A DNA stretch of 64,000 bases from Elgaria multicarinata webbii (taxonomy: Eukaryota; Chordata; Lepidosauria; Squamata; Anguidae): contig NC_086172.1 of NCBI RefSeq assembly GCF_023053635.1, positions 68,808,681 through 68,872,680 of the forward strand, given 5' to 3'. The notes beneath the pieces are model-generated. The model did not search any database and was not told where the DNA came from. It saw nothing but the letters and a program-made list of their open reading frames with translations. A program made the position numbers and the translations under genes. Shown here in pieces: positions 1 through 11,202 of this stretch (position 1 is its first letter; each line of letters starts with the position of its first letter).

Positions 1-57
1 CTGCTGAAATTCTCCTTTCAATACAACTGTTAAAGATACAGGAGCCAGTCACCCTAT
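1..57. repeat. Right end of palindromic element family D
   Basis: The first bases match the right half of the elements at 26069-26462 and 37409-37681: a stretch reading CTGTTAAAGATACAGGAGCC followed by GTCACCCT. The left part of this copy lies outside the window. It is a non-coding inverted-repeat DNA element of the MITE kind. Confidence 0.7.
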
Positions 58-821
58 GCACCACCATGGCTGACCTTGGGTGGTGGAAGGCAGAATGGGA
101 CATACCTCCCAGGACATGTCAGGGGAAGCCATGCATCTGTAGGAGCTGAAGCCTGCTTGTTCCCCTGACATCCCAAGCAGGCCCTCAAACGATGCCCATC
201 CTGAAGCTAGGGCAGTGAATTCACTCCCATTGGCTGACGTGGCAGAAAAACTGTGTGTGTGGCAAACAAACCAGCCAAAACTGCTCCTCCAGCTCCCACC
301 TTAGCTGCTGTGAGTCAGCAGGGCTGTAGATGTGGTGGTCGCTCCACCACAGATCTCCCACCCTGAGGTATTCAGGGCTGCATTGTAAATTGCCAAAAGT
401 AGTGTTTCAAGATACATCTGTCGGGAGGCATTCGTTGCCGTTTAATTAAATATATCCAAAAGTGGACCCTGGTGCCCCTGGTGCTCAGATCTGCTTGTAC
501 ACCTATGCTTCTCTTCCCTAATAGTCTGCCATCCTACTCTTGGGATCCTTAAACTGCACAAATACACATCCCCGCATGCAGAACAGAAAATGGCCAGACC
601 GCCACAAAAGCACTTCATGAAACAGCTTTGTTTTCTTTGCTTTCCAAAGTCTTAAAATGTATATAAAGCTGCTGCCACCTAGAGGGCATTTTATAATAAT
701 CATTACAAGTGTGTATTAGTTCCAGACTTATTTTTCCTTAAAGAATTTTTTTTAGAAAATCGGATATATATATATTTTTAAAAAGTTTAACTGGTGTCCT
801 ATTGAATGAAGAATCAGTGAC
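58..821. other. Intergenic stretch, nothing recognised
   Basis: No conserved protein, RNA gene or clear transposon is visible. The open frames are short and show no family features. A short A/T-rich part lies near 720-780. Confidence 0.5.
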
Positions 822-1009
822 CTTGTTCAGACGATATGCTACACCATGGTGGTTAAGCATTTTGAGTTAAACATTATGGATTGGTGTGTCATGTGAACCA
901 TTCCTAACTATGGTGGCCACATAGCCACGGTTTAAACACGCTCACTAACCACTTGCTGCAAAAAGGCTAGCGGCCTAACCATGTCTTAGCGTGTTGTCTG
1001 AACAGGCCC
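822..1009. mobile_element. Palindromic DNA element, family A, copy 1
   Basis: The left end CTTGTTCAGACGATATGCTA is mirrored by the right end, which contains TTAGCGTGTTGTCTGAACAG. The interior contains ATGGTGGTTAAGCATTTTGA and has a second copy in reverse orientation at 31595-31807. There is no coding capacity, as expected of a MITE. The superfamily cannot be assigned because no clean target-site duplication is visible. Confidence 0.75.
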
Positions 1010-2014
1010 AAAGGCTTCCTCAATGTGGCTTACACAACTCCAAATTACAAAATGAGATTATGTAAAACACACACACACACACAGGTTAAAGATTGTATAA
1101 AAGAAAACCATATTCACAATAAATATAAACACTAACATAAATAAAACAACCCCCCCCAAAAAAGAGTTTAAGTCAGTGGTGCACTTAGGTAATTTTAGAC
1201 TTTAGACTTAATGATCTCATGCGTCCCCGCCACAGGACTTAATTGTCTTATTGGGGGTGGGGTTTCCTCTTTAGGTGGCAATGTGTCTTCTCTCACTTAC
1301 TTCAACTGGTCTTACGCAGGGGAGGGGGAAGCCATCTTTACAGGATACTCTGTATTACTTCACTTACTTGAAAATGTGACAAGCTGTGTTTGGGGGTTTC
1401 TTCTGCTCATTTTGCTGAGAGGGGACCCACTGGTTTACGGTCTTACTTTTCCTTCTGGAGGCAAAGAGGCTTAGGCTGATACACACCTTCCCAGGAAGGA
1501 TGTTCTACAATCAGAGCCACCAATGTGCAGCGGACGCTGGTTGCTCCTATTTCAGTGGGGCTGTAAATCTGTTCTGGGCTTCAGTCAGAAACAGTCATGA
1601 CTCTAAAGGAGCTGCCCAAGGTGCTGAACCCAATTAGAATTCTGACTGAGCATATTTACGGTCCCTCTGAAATCAGAGCCACCAGCCTCCACTGCCAATG
1701 TTGTCCAGCTTTACAGTCCAATAAATCTAGCCCTCTTAGTAGAAGGAATCTGAAGCAGGACCTCTCCCTCAGCATAGGTGTTAATGGACATGTGAGCTTG
1801 TATGGAAAAGATACTGACTAAGGCTAAATACCTAAGCATTGTTAGAGGGACATGACTTATTGAACTCTATGGGACTTACATCTGAAGAAATATGTTTAGG
1901 TTAAGCTTTTACTGCATAATCCTAAATTAGGGTTTGTTTATTTTTAAAGGTATTCCTAGCTTAGCTATGTTGCTAGTAATAAGTGTGTCACGTAGAAATG
2001 ATGACCCAAAATGT
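1010..2014. other. Intergenic stretch with a short CA repeat
   Basis: The segment at 1011-1060 may be the 3' end of an L2-type LINE on the minus strand, judging from wording such as AATGTGGCTTACACAA. A CA repeat lies at about 1066-1083. I recognise nothing else here. Confidence 0.4.
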
Positions 2015-2517
2015 TTAGCCTCAAGAAAAAGCAAGTGAAGGGTGACATGATAGAGGTGCACAAAATTATTTATGGTCTGGAGAGAGCAGATAGGGAGACA
2101 TTTTTCTCCCTCTCTTGAAATGCTAAAACCCAGGGTCATCCCATGAAGCTGATTGGTGAGGGATTCTAGACAGAAAAAAGAAAGTACTTCTTCATACAAC
2201 ACATAGTTAAATTATGGAATTTGCTACCACAAAATGTAGAGATGGTCACCAATTTGGATGGCTTTAAAGGGGTTAAACAAATATATGGAGGATAAGGCCA
2301 TCAGTGGTACAAGTCCTGATGGCTCTGTGCTACCTCCGATATCAGAGGCAGTAAGCCTATGTGCACCGGTTTCTGGAGAACTTGGGTGGGAGGGTGCTGT
2401 TGCACTCATGTCTTGCTTGTAATTTCCCATGGGCAGCTAGTTGGCCACTGTGTGAACAGAATGCTGAACTAGATGGCCCCTTGGTCTGATCCGGCATGGC
2501 TCTTCTTAATATTAAGA
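2015..2517 (+). mobile_element. CR1-clade LINE, 3' end fragment
   Basis: The sequence reads as the 3' part of a CR1 LINE: GGTGACATGATAGAGGTGCA near the left, then GTTGGCCACTGTGTGAACAG and GATGGCCCCTTGGTCTGATC near the right, followed by a TTCTTAATATTAAG tail. A related copy of the 3' end occurs at 18000-18178, and a reverse one at 12605-13370. The 5' truncation and the scattered differences from those copies fit an old insertion. Confidence 0.8.
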
Positions 2518-2555
2518 ACTGTTACTAAAATTATGTTATTAATACATATACAGAT

Positions 2556-2562
2556 ATTTATT

Positions 2563-2597
<35 letters not shown>

Positions 2598-2640
2598 TTA
2601 CATTTCTATACCACCCAATAGCCGGAGCTCTCTATATCAG
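2556..2640 (-). mobile_element. L2-clade LINE tail with TTTA microsatellite
   Basis: A run of TTTA units at 2557-2600 is followed by CATTTCTATACCACCCAATA GCCGGAGCTC. This is the reverse complement of the 3' end seen at 33860-33949 (GCCCAGAGAGCTTTGGCTAT, then the GGCGGTATA block). It is a very short 3' piece whose tail has grown into a microsatellite. Confidence 0.75.
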
Positions 2641-2699
2641 ATACATATCAGATATATGTATTTGACTATATTTAAATTACAAAACAGTGCATATATATG

Positions 2700-4228
2700 C
2701 ACCCCATGACTTTGGCTTGCTAAAATGAGCCTAGCATATAGCTATGCATTCCATGTACATTTATAGGGTTGGATCCAACACTCCCAAGATCAGAGTTCCA
2801 CTCATGGAAAGAGCACTGCAAGAGCCCAAAAACGGAAGGGGAGAAGGGGATTTTTGCTGATTTCCTCTTCTCCCTGCGCCTCTCAAAATTCTGCTTTGAA
2901 TGTTGGGAGGGCCATCGAACATTTGTAGAAGGTGGTACACAGGACCAGCAAGTAGCACCCCTCCACCCTAAATCGAGATGCATAGAACCAAGGCAGGTCA
3001 GGTTATTTTGATACCTGAGGCAGAAAGTCCCACAACTTCCTCTCCCCAAGCCTGCTGGCAAAAAAATACAACCACACATATATTAAACAATTTTGCATTC
3101 TTCCATGATGTTTCAAATCAACTGCCTGAAGCAGCTACCCCACACTGCCTAATGGTAGAGCTGGGCCTGGTGGCACAGGAGAATTGGCGACCACTGCACC
3201 CTTCCCCTTCCATGAGTGAAGGCTTCCACTGCATCAAATGCCCTTATAGAAGTACTTCTTCTGTGAATGGATGAGCTCATTTGGATCCAACCCATGCAAT
3301 GGATTCCACCAGGCAAGTGAAAAACAAGATTTTAAAAGCTTCAATGAACAAAAACAAAAATGTCAAAATGATATTATTATCCATGTTTCTGACGCTTAAT
3401 GGATATCTTCTCTCACTCCAACAGCTGATGTCAGCAGATCACAATGATACCAACACTGACTGGAGTTCATATTTGTATATATCAAAAAGAAAACATGCAA
3501 GACTTTTTACATTTAATGAATGAAAGCTCTAGGAGGTGGTTCCAGATTATTGGTCAAAAAGATGGACATGGCCAATCAACTTTTAGATCAGAAGTTCCTT
3601 TTCTCCTCAATTCCATTTTCTTTGTCCTCATCAGATTGAACATATATCCATGTTAACCTTGTTCAAATTAAAGTAATAGAGTCATTTTTTTTTATTTGTT
3701 AACCAGGATTGATGTCTGCACAGAAGTTGACAATCTTCAATGAAACAAAGGGAGAAGGCAAGCCAAGGAGAAAAGAATGCCGAAAGAATTACTTGTTCCC
3801 ATTTGATATATAAAATAGCTATAACTTTGAACTGCTTCTGTTCAGTCAGCATTAGCAAAGCCCATGGAAGTTTTAAATTACCTCATAAACTGGAAGCCAA
3901 GTGAAAGCACAGTATTACTTAAACAATCAAAAAAGTCTAATTTGCTGCTGTAGATCAATGTAGTACCTTATTAAATTGAGAGAACATTACACCGCAGCAT
4001 TTATGGGTTATTATTTATTAATGTCGCTTTGCTACTTCAGCTGTAGTGCTTGGTGCTGTGAACACTAAAGGCAGTATATCTTTATAGACAATGTTGTCCA
4101 TCTAGTCTTCAGTTATATTTTCTTATTTCTAAAGTTGGGATAGTTGAGGGGCTTTTCCCTTTGCAACCCCCATGGCTGGCATGTTGAAATGAGATGTAGG
4201 AGGATTTAGTGTAGGATTCAAATTCAAG
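2700..4228. other. Intergenic, mostly unique DNA
   Basis: No gene is supported. The part at about 3700-4035 is balanced in composition, lacks repeats and reads like single-copy DNA. It could hold a conserved non-coding element, but I cannot test conservation here. Confidence 0.35.
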
Positions 4229-4400
4229 ACTATAGAATCATAGAATCATAGAATAGTAGAGTTAGAAGGGGCCTATAAGGCTATCAAGTCCAACCCCCTG
4301 CTCAATGCTGGGATCCACCTTAAAGCATTCTTAACAGATGGCTGTCCATCTAGAATGAGCTCTAAAATTCCCTGTGGGTCAAATAGAAGAAATAATGACC
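4229..4400 (-). mobile_element. CR1-clade LINE 3' end, reverse orientation
   Basis: The segment starts with the short direct repeats ATAGAATCATAGAATCATAG, the reverse complement of the CR1 3' terminal repeat (ATTCTATGA)n. It continues with GAAGGGGCCTATAAGGCTAT and CCCCCTGCTCAATGCTGGGA. The same sequence occurs at 42563-42700 (minus) and at the right end of the CR1 at 46562-46895 (plus). Confidence 0.85.
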
Positions 4401-4651
4401 ACCCTCATAGGCTCATTGTGTACATAACGAGCTTGCAAAAAATACGGCCTGTAAAGTGAATTGCTGTGCAAGTTTCATATGCAATCTGTGGTAGAAAAAA
4501 AGAGGGGGGAAAGACTATTCCTGTGTGTGTATTATACCAAGGCTAGAGTACTATAAAGTTTTTGTCGTTATGAACCTGAAGGAACTTTGCAGCTTAACTC
4601 AGCTTGGTATTGAATCAGTTCCTGACATCGTTAGTATCATCACCATCATCG

Positions 4652-4653
<2 letters not shown>
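4401..4653. other. Short intergenic gap, nothing recognised
   Basis: This gap separates a CR1 tail from the L2 tail microsatellite. The open frames here only extend into the ATT repeat and are not genes. Confidence 0.4.
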
Positions 4654-4698
<45 letters not shown>

Positions 4699-6385
4699 TA
4701 CATTTCTATACCATCCAGTAGCCAAAGCTCTCTGGATGTTTCACAAAATATACACCACAATACAAAATCATAAAAACATAACATAAAATCTCTAACGTAC
4801 AAAATTTAAAATAATTCCATAATCGGGGAGCCACCACTGAGAAGTTGCCACTTTCTGTATCTTCCATGGAGGAAGAACTCAGAGCAAGGCCTGTGGTGTT
4901 GATCGTAGTGTCTGAGTAGTTTCAGGTCAGGGGAAATGCTCCATCAGGTATTGTGGTCCCAAGTTGTGTGAAGTTAAAAACAACACCTTGAATCAGGCAT
5001 GTAATATACAGGCAGCCAATGCAAGTGAGCCAGAATTGGTGTTATCTGCTTGGACCTTCTGGTCCCTGTTATTAATCTGGCTGCTGCATTTTGAACAAGC
5101 TACAGTTTTTAAACCAGTCTTCAAGTGCAGCTCCATGTGAGTGCATTGCAGTAATCTAACTTGGAAGTTATCAAAGCATAGACACTGAAGCCAGATTATC
5201 CCTGTCCAGATAAGGAAGAATTTGGGCCATCAACTAAAGATGGTAGAAGGCACTCTATATCACTGAGGCCACCTGAGCCTCATGTGACAGAGATGATTCC
5301 AAGAGAACCCCCAAGCTGCAAACCTGCTCCTTCAGGCAGAGTGCAACTCCATCCAGAATAGGGTAAATACAATCCATCTATCCATTCAGAAGAACCATCC
5401 ACTAACAGTCCAGACTTGTCTGGATTAAGTTTCAGTTAATTCGCCCATTGTCACAGCCAAGCACTTGATTCAGCACATCCACAACGCACTCCGGATGACT
5501 GCACTCAACAGTTTCATGTAGATGTTGAAGATCATGGAGGACAGAACCAACCACTGAGAAAAGCCATGCTGGAGAATCCACAGGGCCAAGCAATATTCTC
5601 CAAGCACCATCTTCTGGAACCAACTATTCAAGTAAGAGCAGAACCACTGCAATGCAGTATCTTCCACTCCCAGCTCAGACAGTGACCCCAGAAGGATACC
5701 ATGGTCGATGGTACTGAAAGCCACTGAGAGATCAAGGAGAATCAGCAGGGTCAGCCTCCCCTACCTCTCTCCTGACATAGGTCATCATACAGGATCACCA
5801 AGGCTGTTTCCATGCCAAATCCTGGCCTGAACATTGACTGAAATGGGTCCACATAATCGATCCCATCCAAGAGTTTCTGGAGATGGTTTTGCAACCACCC
5901 ACTCAAGGACCCTCTCCAGGAAAGGAACGTTTGCCACCCAACTAAACTTGTAAAGCTCTTCTAGGCCCAGGGAGGATTTCTTCAGGGGTGGTCTCATTGC
6001 TGCTTCTTTCAGGAAGCTTGGGACCATTCCGTCTTGTAAGGAGGTATTAATCACCTCCCTGGCCCATGCGGACGTTTCCTCCTTGTTGGTTTTTTATAAG
6101 CCAAGAGGGGCGAGGAAGTGGTTGCTCAAGCCTGTCCAAACACCTTGCCAACATCCTCAAGCTGCACCAAATGAAACTCATCCAACAAAACTGGAGAAGT
6201 CTGGAAAATTCATCTGATTCATCTACTATAACACTGGAGTCTAAGTCCTGGCGGATGCAAGAGATTATATCATTGAAGTGCCTAGCAAGTATGTTACAGA
6301 GGGCCTCAGGTGGATATACAGCATCCCTAATAAGACCCCGATGACCCTGAAAAGCTCTGCTGGATGGCACATAGAGGACTTAATA
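4654..6385 (-). mobile_element. L2-clade LINE, decayed reverse transcriptase region
   Basis: Read on the minus strand, this is the second half of an L2-type non-LTR retrotransposon. In order from 6385 down come a linker with PPEALCNILARHFND, FLERVLEWVV, a reverse transcriptase start with FQSMFRPGFGMETAL, then STIDHGILLGSLSELGVED and WFCSYLNSWFQKMVLGEYC, LKLNPDKSGLL, and SLGVLL. The 3' end is the CATTTCTATACCATCCAGTA block, tailed by an ATT microsatellite (4654-4698). The reading frame is broken by many stops and frameshifts, the polymerase YADD motif is not visible and the endonuclease is missing. It is a dead, old copy. The reverse transcriptase wording resembles the element at 32651-33949. 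Confidence 0.88.
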
Positions 6386-7689
6386 GAGATGTACATATAT
6401 TGTCACTTTCACGACCCCTGAGTATGCTTGAGTATAGGAACTTAGTAATGGTCAATTACATCCACTGAGCGTTTTCCTCCATCTGAACACAAGCCATCTC
6501 CTATTTTATTTCATTTCTCTCAGCTCCAGGGTATACCATGTGGTTTTGGTGGGATAGAATCCCCCTCCCCAAAAAACATTCACTGCTTTGTTGTTCTTGT
6601 TTTAATCCTGATCAGAGCCATTATTTTCCCTAGCTGTCACTTGTTTTGTGCCATTTACCCCTACTTGCTACTTATTCTCCTTTCTGGATCAGTTTATAAA
6701 GGGAAAGGAGCACCCAAAGCTTAGGAAGTAACATTCCTTCTACTTTTGCATGAGTTAATGGGGTATCAAAGCAATCATATGTTGCAATCCTATAGTGTCT
6801 GGGACCATCCCAGGGCCATAAGATAGTTCAGACTTCCCCTCTCTCAGGGTATAGAGAGACTTCTGCCCTTGGAGGTGGAAATCCAACCTTGGGTGCCCTC
6901 TCCTGAGCCCATGGAGACCTCCAGATCCTTTGCCTCTCTAATGTCACAACTCTGACACCATGGTGTGACTCAGGGATGTGGGGAGACAGAATCAAAAGCT
7001 CTCCTGGTTCCCAGACATGCCCCATCAAGATGGAGAAATGTGATAAGGCAGTATCGTGAGTAGATTTTAGGTTGGGTTTGTGAATGACTCCAAATTGGAA
7101 AAATGTGTGTTTGCCTATGTGCTTCTTAGGCTCTGAAAATTCTCCTTCTCTTTAAAAATCCTTCTTTACTATCAATAAAAGTTACTTTCTCTCCTTATTT
7201 CTCTCAACTTGCCATTCCACTCACATTCCTCTTCCTTCTTCCTATCAGTGAAGTTGCTAGTTTCATGGCCTTGTGAAAGTTCCCTCTTGGATGTAAATAC
7301 TGGCGCTGCTGTGTATTTTAGATCTCATTTGAAATGTACCCAATGTGAAATGAAATGAAGAAATGTATGCCAGCATGACCTCGGATGTAACTGGATTGTA
7401 AATCAGCTGATTGTCTCTGTATTACCAAAATATGTAGTTGTCAATGGAAGATATCAAGAGAAGGGGATGACAGAGGCAGGGTCACTGATCCCATGTGCCC
7501 TGATGGGAGGGAAGGTGCGAAAGAATGTATATGGCCTTGAGATTCTGGGAAGACAGGTGAAGGGAGGAAGTAGGATATTGTGCCAGGCACCCTGAAGTCT
7601 GTGAGGTAACAGGACAGAGATGGCCCCACACATGTTCTCAATAACATCAGACAAAAGGTGCCTAACACCTAAATCAGTCTTGGAAGCAA
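6386..7689. other. Intergenic, no gene recognised
   Basis: There is no recognisable coding region or repeat family. Minus-strand open frames at 6828-7028 and 7441-7668 have no family features. Confidence 0.4.
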
Positions 7690-7712
7690 GTGTGTGTGTG
7701 TGTGTGTGTGTC
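7690..7712 (+). repeat. TG microsatellite
   Basis: A simple TG dinucleotide run of about eleven units. Confidence 0.95.
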
Positions 7713-8765
7713 AGGAAATGCTGTCAAGAGATGCCATCAATCTATCAAAACAAAGCATCCTGTCCCAAGACTGAACATGATGTACTATCACCAAAGAGTA
7801 CCCCTAGCATCTTCCTCCACGGCCATAAGCCCCAATGAGGAACCAAAGGTATAAAAAAAACCGTGCTCGCTTTGCTCAGGATGTCTGTGGCATTTTTCTT
7901 GGATGGTTCCAGGTGCACCTGAGAATACTACCTCCATCCAAACTTTTTTCGGTGCTGGCTCCCTTTGGCCAAGAGGGGAGTTAACTGAAAACCTGTGAGT
8001 ATGCTATGGGTGAATTTCGTGGGTGGAATTCATTGTCCAGGGCAAAGATAGGGTGGGGCATCTTGCCTCTGCCATACTGCACAATTGTTATACCAGTCTA
8101 TACATTCAATTGGGGGACGAGGGGACTACCAATCTTTTGGCATGAATTCTCCCACCTCTGGGTGGGCAGGATCCAGAAGGGAACCATCCCAAGACTCAGC
8201 TGGCAGAGACAGCTGTATAAGATTCTGCCACAGTAACTGGGAGCCAAGAAGCTCCTTAGGAGCCACACTACCAACTGAGGGGTAAGGAGGAGGTTGTTTT
8301 TGGCATGAATGTCTTCTTGCCCATTGAAAGCAAGAGGCGATCCAGGAAGCTCCACTACCAAGACTCAGTTGGCTGGATTGGTGTGACCCAATGGGGTTGT
8401 GCTACTAATCAGAAGGAGGGCGAGAGGGGTGACTCTGACATGACTCACTTCTTTGCCCATAGAAAGCAAGAGGTGATCCAGTGAGTTCTGTTTCCCATTT
8501 CCTGATTGGCTGGGCTTGCACAGTTCCAAAGCATTCTTGCCCTCAGAGGGTTCGTGTGTAACTCTGTGAGTGTTGAAACTAAGATTTCTTTGCCCAGAGG
8601 GGGTGTGAGACTCTCTGTGAAATACTTGTGCTTGCTTTTCTTGTACTGTTATATTCATTGCTATTCTCCTTCCCCAACTCCCCCAAATAAATCCTTTTGC
8701 TTGCTTCACAAACTGGTTGCGTTTCCTGTCTCACTCTCATAAGATCCAAGCTGTTCCAGCCTGAT
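7713..8765 (+). mobile_element. Possible LTR-type fossil (unassigned)
   Basis: The region has a TATA-like GTATAAAAAAAA near 7850. About 835 bp further on, an AATAAA lies near 8687 and is followed by a T-rich stretch. Between them, two diverged copies of a stretch of about 100 bp share CCCAT and GAAAGCAAGAGG. These features fit a long terminal repeat or a short LTR element of unknown family. I see no retroviral protein. A non-LTR repeat or unique DNA remains possible. Confidence 0.25.
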
Positions 8766-9450
8766 CAACTGGACAGCTTAGGGGGTTATTCAAATCCCTT
8801 TTTCACAGTAGTTCCTTTGCTGCCTTTGGATCTCTCCAGCTCCACTGGTAGGATTGTTCTGTTAAGCTGTTGAATTTTCAAAGAATGGCAACAAAGGTTT
8901 TTCAAGCGCCAATTGAACCAAGCCGTTAAAGGACCCCTGTACCTTTTAATACTATAAAGGAGGTGGTTTAAGGACCCATCTTTAACTTCCATTAATAGGT
9001 CACTTTCCAATTTTTCGGATCCATACTGTACCTATCGTCACCTAGTAGCCCTTCCGCAGCCTTCACAGGAAATTTAATCAGTCTGACTTGTAACTTTTAT
9101 CACCAGGGCTAATGAAGCTACAAGAAATGAAATTGTGCTGCAGTTCAAATACCCTGATCTAAGTTTGCTTTTACTTTATGAACATGAGCATGGAGGAGGG
9201 CTGCTGGGTTTTCATCTATAAGGCCGTTCAATGATCCGGAGGTGCAGAGAATTTCCCCCTCAGCTAGTGCTGAATTTAATTGCATTGAGCAACGTGGCAA
9301 GGAACCGGCTGGGCTGGGAGGGGGTTGGAGTGTGAGGTGGGGAGATGATTCACTGCCACAAGAGCTGCACATCTTGGATTTTAAGAAAAGAGTCTCTTCC
9401 CTTTTCCAAGCCCTGCTTTGAAGTGGCTATGTGGAGAGAGCGGAGGAGGA
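8766..9450. other. Unique-looking intergenic DNA
   Basis: No repeat family or gene is recognised. The part at about 9040-9380 is free of repeats and has mixed composition, and it might be a conserved non-coding element. This is a guess from appearance only. Confidence 0.3.
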
Positions 9451-9545
9451 GAGACTATGGCTCAGTGTGGTAGAGCACCTGCTTTGCATGTGGAAGACTG
9501 CAGTTTTGATCCCCAGGTAGGGCTGGGAAGACCCCGATGCCTGTC
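9451..9545 (+). mobile_element. tRNA-derived SINE head
   Basis: The sequence has a tRNA-like layout: TGGCTCAGTGTGGTAGAGCA (box A type), then TGCTTTGCATGTGGAAGACT and a degenerate box B, GTTTTGATCC, followed by CCAGGTAGGGCTGGGAAGAC. This is a SINE head and not a working tRNA gene, since the anticodon and acceptor stems do not pair. A related fragment lies at 61425-61480. Confidence 0.7.
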
Positions 9546-9550
9546 TGACC

Positions 9551-9782
9551 TCATTCAGAAGACACCTTAAGCCATGGCTTTAACCACTGTGGTTAAGGCA
9601 GAAAGCCTTATTTGCTGTAGTTAAAGCCATGGTTTAAGGTGTCTTCTGAACACAGCCTAGCTTTCTGGCTTAACCACTGTGGTTAAAGCCATGGTTTAAG
9701 GTGTCTTCTGAACATGGCCTAGCTTTCTGGCTTAACCACCATGATTAAAGCCATAGTTTAAGGTGTCTTCTGAATGGGCCCT
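9551..9782. repeat. Inverted-end element with internal 62-bp tandem repeat
   Basis: The left end CATTCAGAAGACACCTTAAG is mirrored at the right by TTAAGGTGTCTTCTGAATG. Inside, a 62-bp unit beginning TTAAAGCCATGGTTTAAGGT repeats in tandem at 9621, 9683 and 9745, the last copy being partial. Each unit itself ends with a copy of the terminal sequence GGTGTCTTCTGAA. A palindromic DNA element whose right arm was duplicated in tandem explains the layout. Confidence 0.85.
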
Positions 9783-9789
9783 CTGAAAT

Positions 9790-9957
9790 GTCAGAGAGCC
9801 ACTGCTGGCTAGTGCTGATTAGCCTGCCTCAACGTGGTTCCCTTGTGATGTTTTGGACTGCAGCTTCCATAAAACCCAGCCAGCACAGTCAATGGTCAGG
9901 GATGATGGGAGTTGTAATTCAAATCATCACAAGGGGACAAAGTTGGGGAACTGAGCC
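9790..9957. mobile_element. Palindromic DNA element, family E, copy 1
   Basis: The two arms are inverted copies (GGTTCCCTTGTGATGTTTTG at left, ATCATCACAAGGGGACAAAG at right). They flank AACCCAGCCAGCACAGTCAA TGGTCAGGGATGATGGGAGT. Family members at 30322, 41643, 43406 and 61520 share the ACTCCCAT and CCCCAGCCAGC core. There is no coding capacity. Confidence 0.65.
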
Positions 9958-10151
9958 ACAGGGACCAATGATATAACACAGCTTCGTAGCATCATCTAGT
10001 TGAATGGAAAACTGCCTTTCATTTCTATCGGGCAAGGCTCCTATTGCACAAAAATCTGATTGACCCAACATAGGAGCCCTCAGCATCTACGAGTGCAGTT
10101 TAAAATGTACATGAATTTGCATAGATTAGCATATACAGTTGAACAGTGGGT

Positions 10152-10280
10152 AGTATCCAACGTTAGTCCTATGTAGAGTAGACCCATTGAAATGAATGGG
10201 ACTGATGTTAGTCAGGACTAACTTAAGTCTCATTCATTTTAATGCGTCTTCTACTCTACATAGGACTAACATTGGATACT
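10152..10280. mobile_element. Palindromic DNA element, family F, copy 1
   Basis: The ends are a long inverted repeat: GTATCCAACGTTAGTCCTAT at left and ATAGGACTAACATTGGATAC at right, differing at one base. The repeat continues inward with GTAGAGTAGACCCATTGAAA against a slightly changed partner. Almost the whole 129-bp element can fold into one hairpin. A half copy is at 45122-45215. Confidence 0.85.
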
Positions 10281-10924
10281 ATTTTAGTGACTTCTGGGCA
10301 GGTCTTCCCATCCTGCCGCCCACAAGGAAACATAGTATTTGAAAGCACCAGCACTGTTCATTAATATTATTTTGTACTTCTCATTTCCTTCCATGGCACA
10401 AACCAACAGGACAGCCTTTTAAACAGGATCAGCTTCCTTGTATGGTGGTTGCTCTATAAAATGCTTTATAGAGAAACCTGAAGCTTTTCTACACAAAGCA
10501 GTTAATCAGCTGTTAATTCACTGTATCTACTTTTGGTTTTATGGTAGAATTAAGAACCAAGCACTGCACAATGAGCATTTCTTTTCCTGTTTTTCTGCCA
10601 TATAACCTCTAGGTAGCACTCTAGTATAGCAGAATAGAGCAATACACAAAAGGAAATTGCACTTTATTTCACTTTCACAATTAAAAGCCACATTTTCCTT
10701 GTTCTAAAAAGATTCGCTGAAAGTGCTGGTTAGACACAGAAGCAAAACTAGAGGATCATAACAGCATTTAAGGAATCTTAAACAACTGTGAGTAAGGAAT
10801 GATGAGAGCATGATAAATGCCACATGTAGAAAGCTAGAGATGGACGGACCTAACCGTGTCTGGTTCTGTTCGATGCCCGCTAAGCCACCCCCACCGCCCA
10901 CCCCCTTTTCAGTACCACACAAAA
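10281..10924. other. Intergenic, nothing recognised
   Basis: No gene or family repeat is identified. A C-rich patch lies at about 10885-10905. Confidence 0.4.
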
Positions 10925-11202
10925 TTAGATGCCAGGTGAAGACCTTTTTATTTTCTCAGCATTTTAACAGTCTAGCAACTTAATATTAACTTTACTGTTT
11001 TAAATTTGTATTTTAAATCTCTATTAAATTCTGCATTGCTGCTTGATTTTATCCTGGCTATGCTTTTATATTGTATTTTATATTATGTTTTTTATACTGT
11101 TTGTTTTATATTTTGAATGGTTTTTATGGTTTTAATTTTTGTAAACTGCCCAGACAGCTTCGGCTATAGGGTGGAATAAAAATGCAATCAATAAATAAAC
11201 AA
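10925..11202 (+). mobile_element. L2-clade LINE 3' end
   Basis: The copy begins at GGTGAAGACCTTTTTATTTT, the last codons plus 3' UTR of the element type also seen at 33680-33949. It ends with GCCCAGACAGCTTCGGCTAT AGGGTGGAATAAAA and an AATA tail. It is a 5'-truncated, untranslated remnant. Confidence 0.85.

Noticed and set aside
4525-4786. Plus-strand frames rich in Ile or Leu
   Set aside because: They are translations of the ATT microsatellite tail of the L2 element.
9451-9545. Possible tRNA gene
   Set aside because: Box A and B-like words are present, but the cloverleaf does not form and the downstream body matches a SINE.
9621-9782. CRISPR-like regular repeats
   Set aside because: The units are contiguous without unique spacers, and the genome is eukaryotic.
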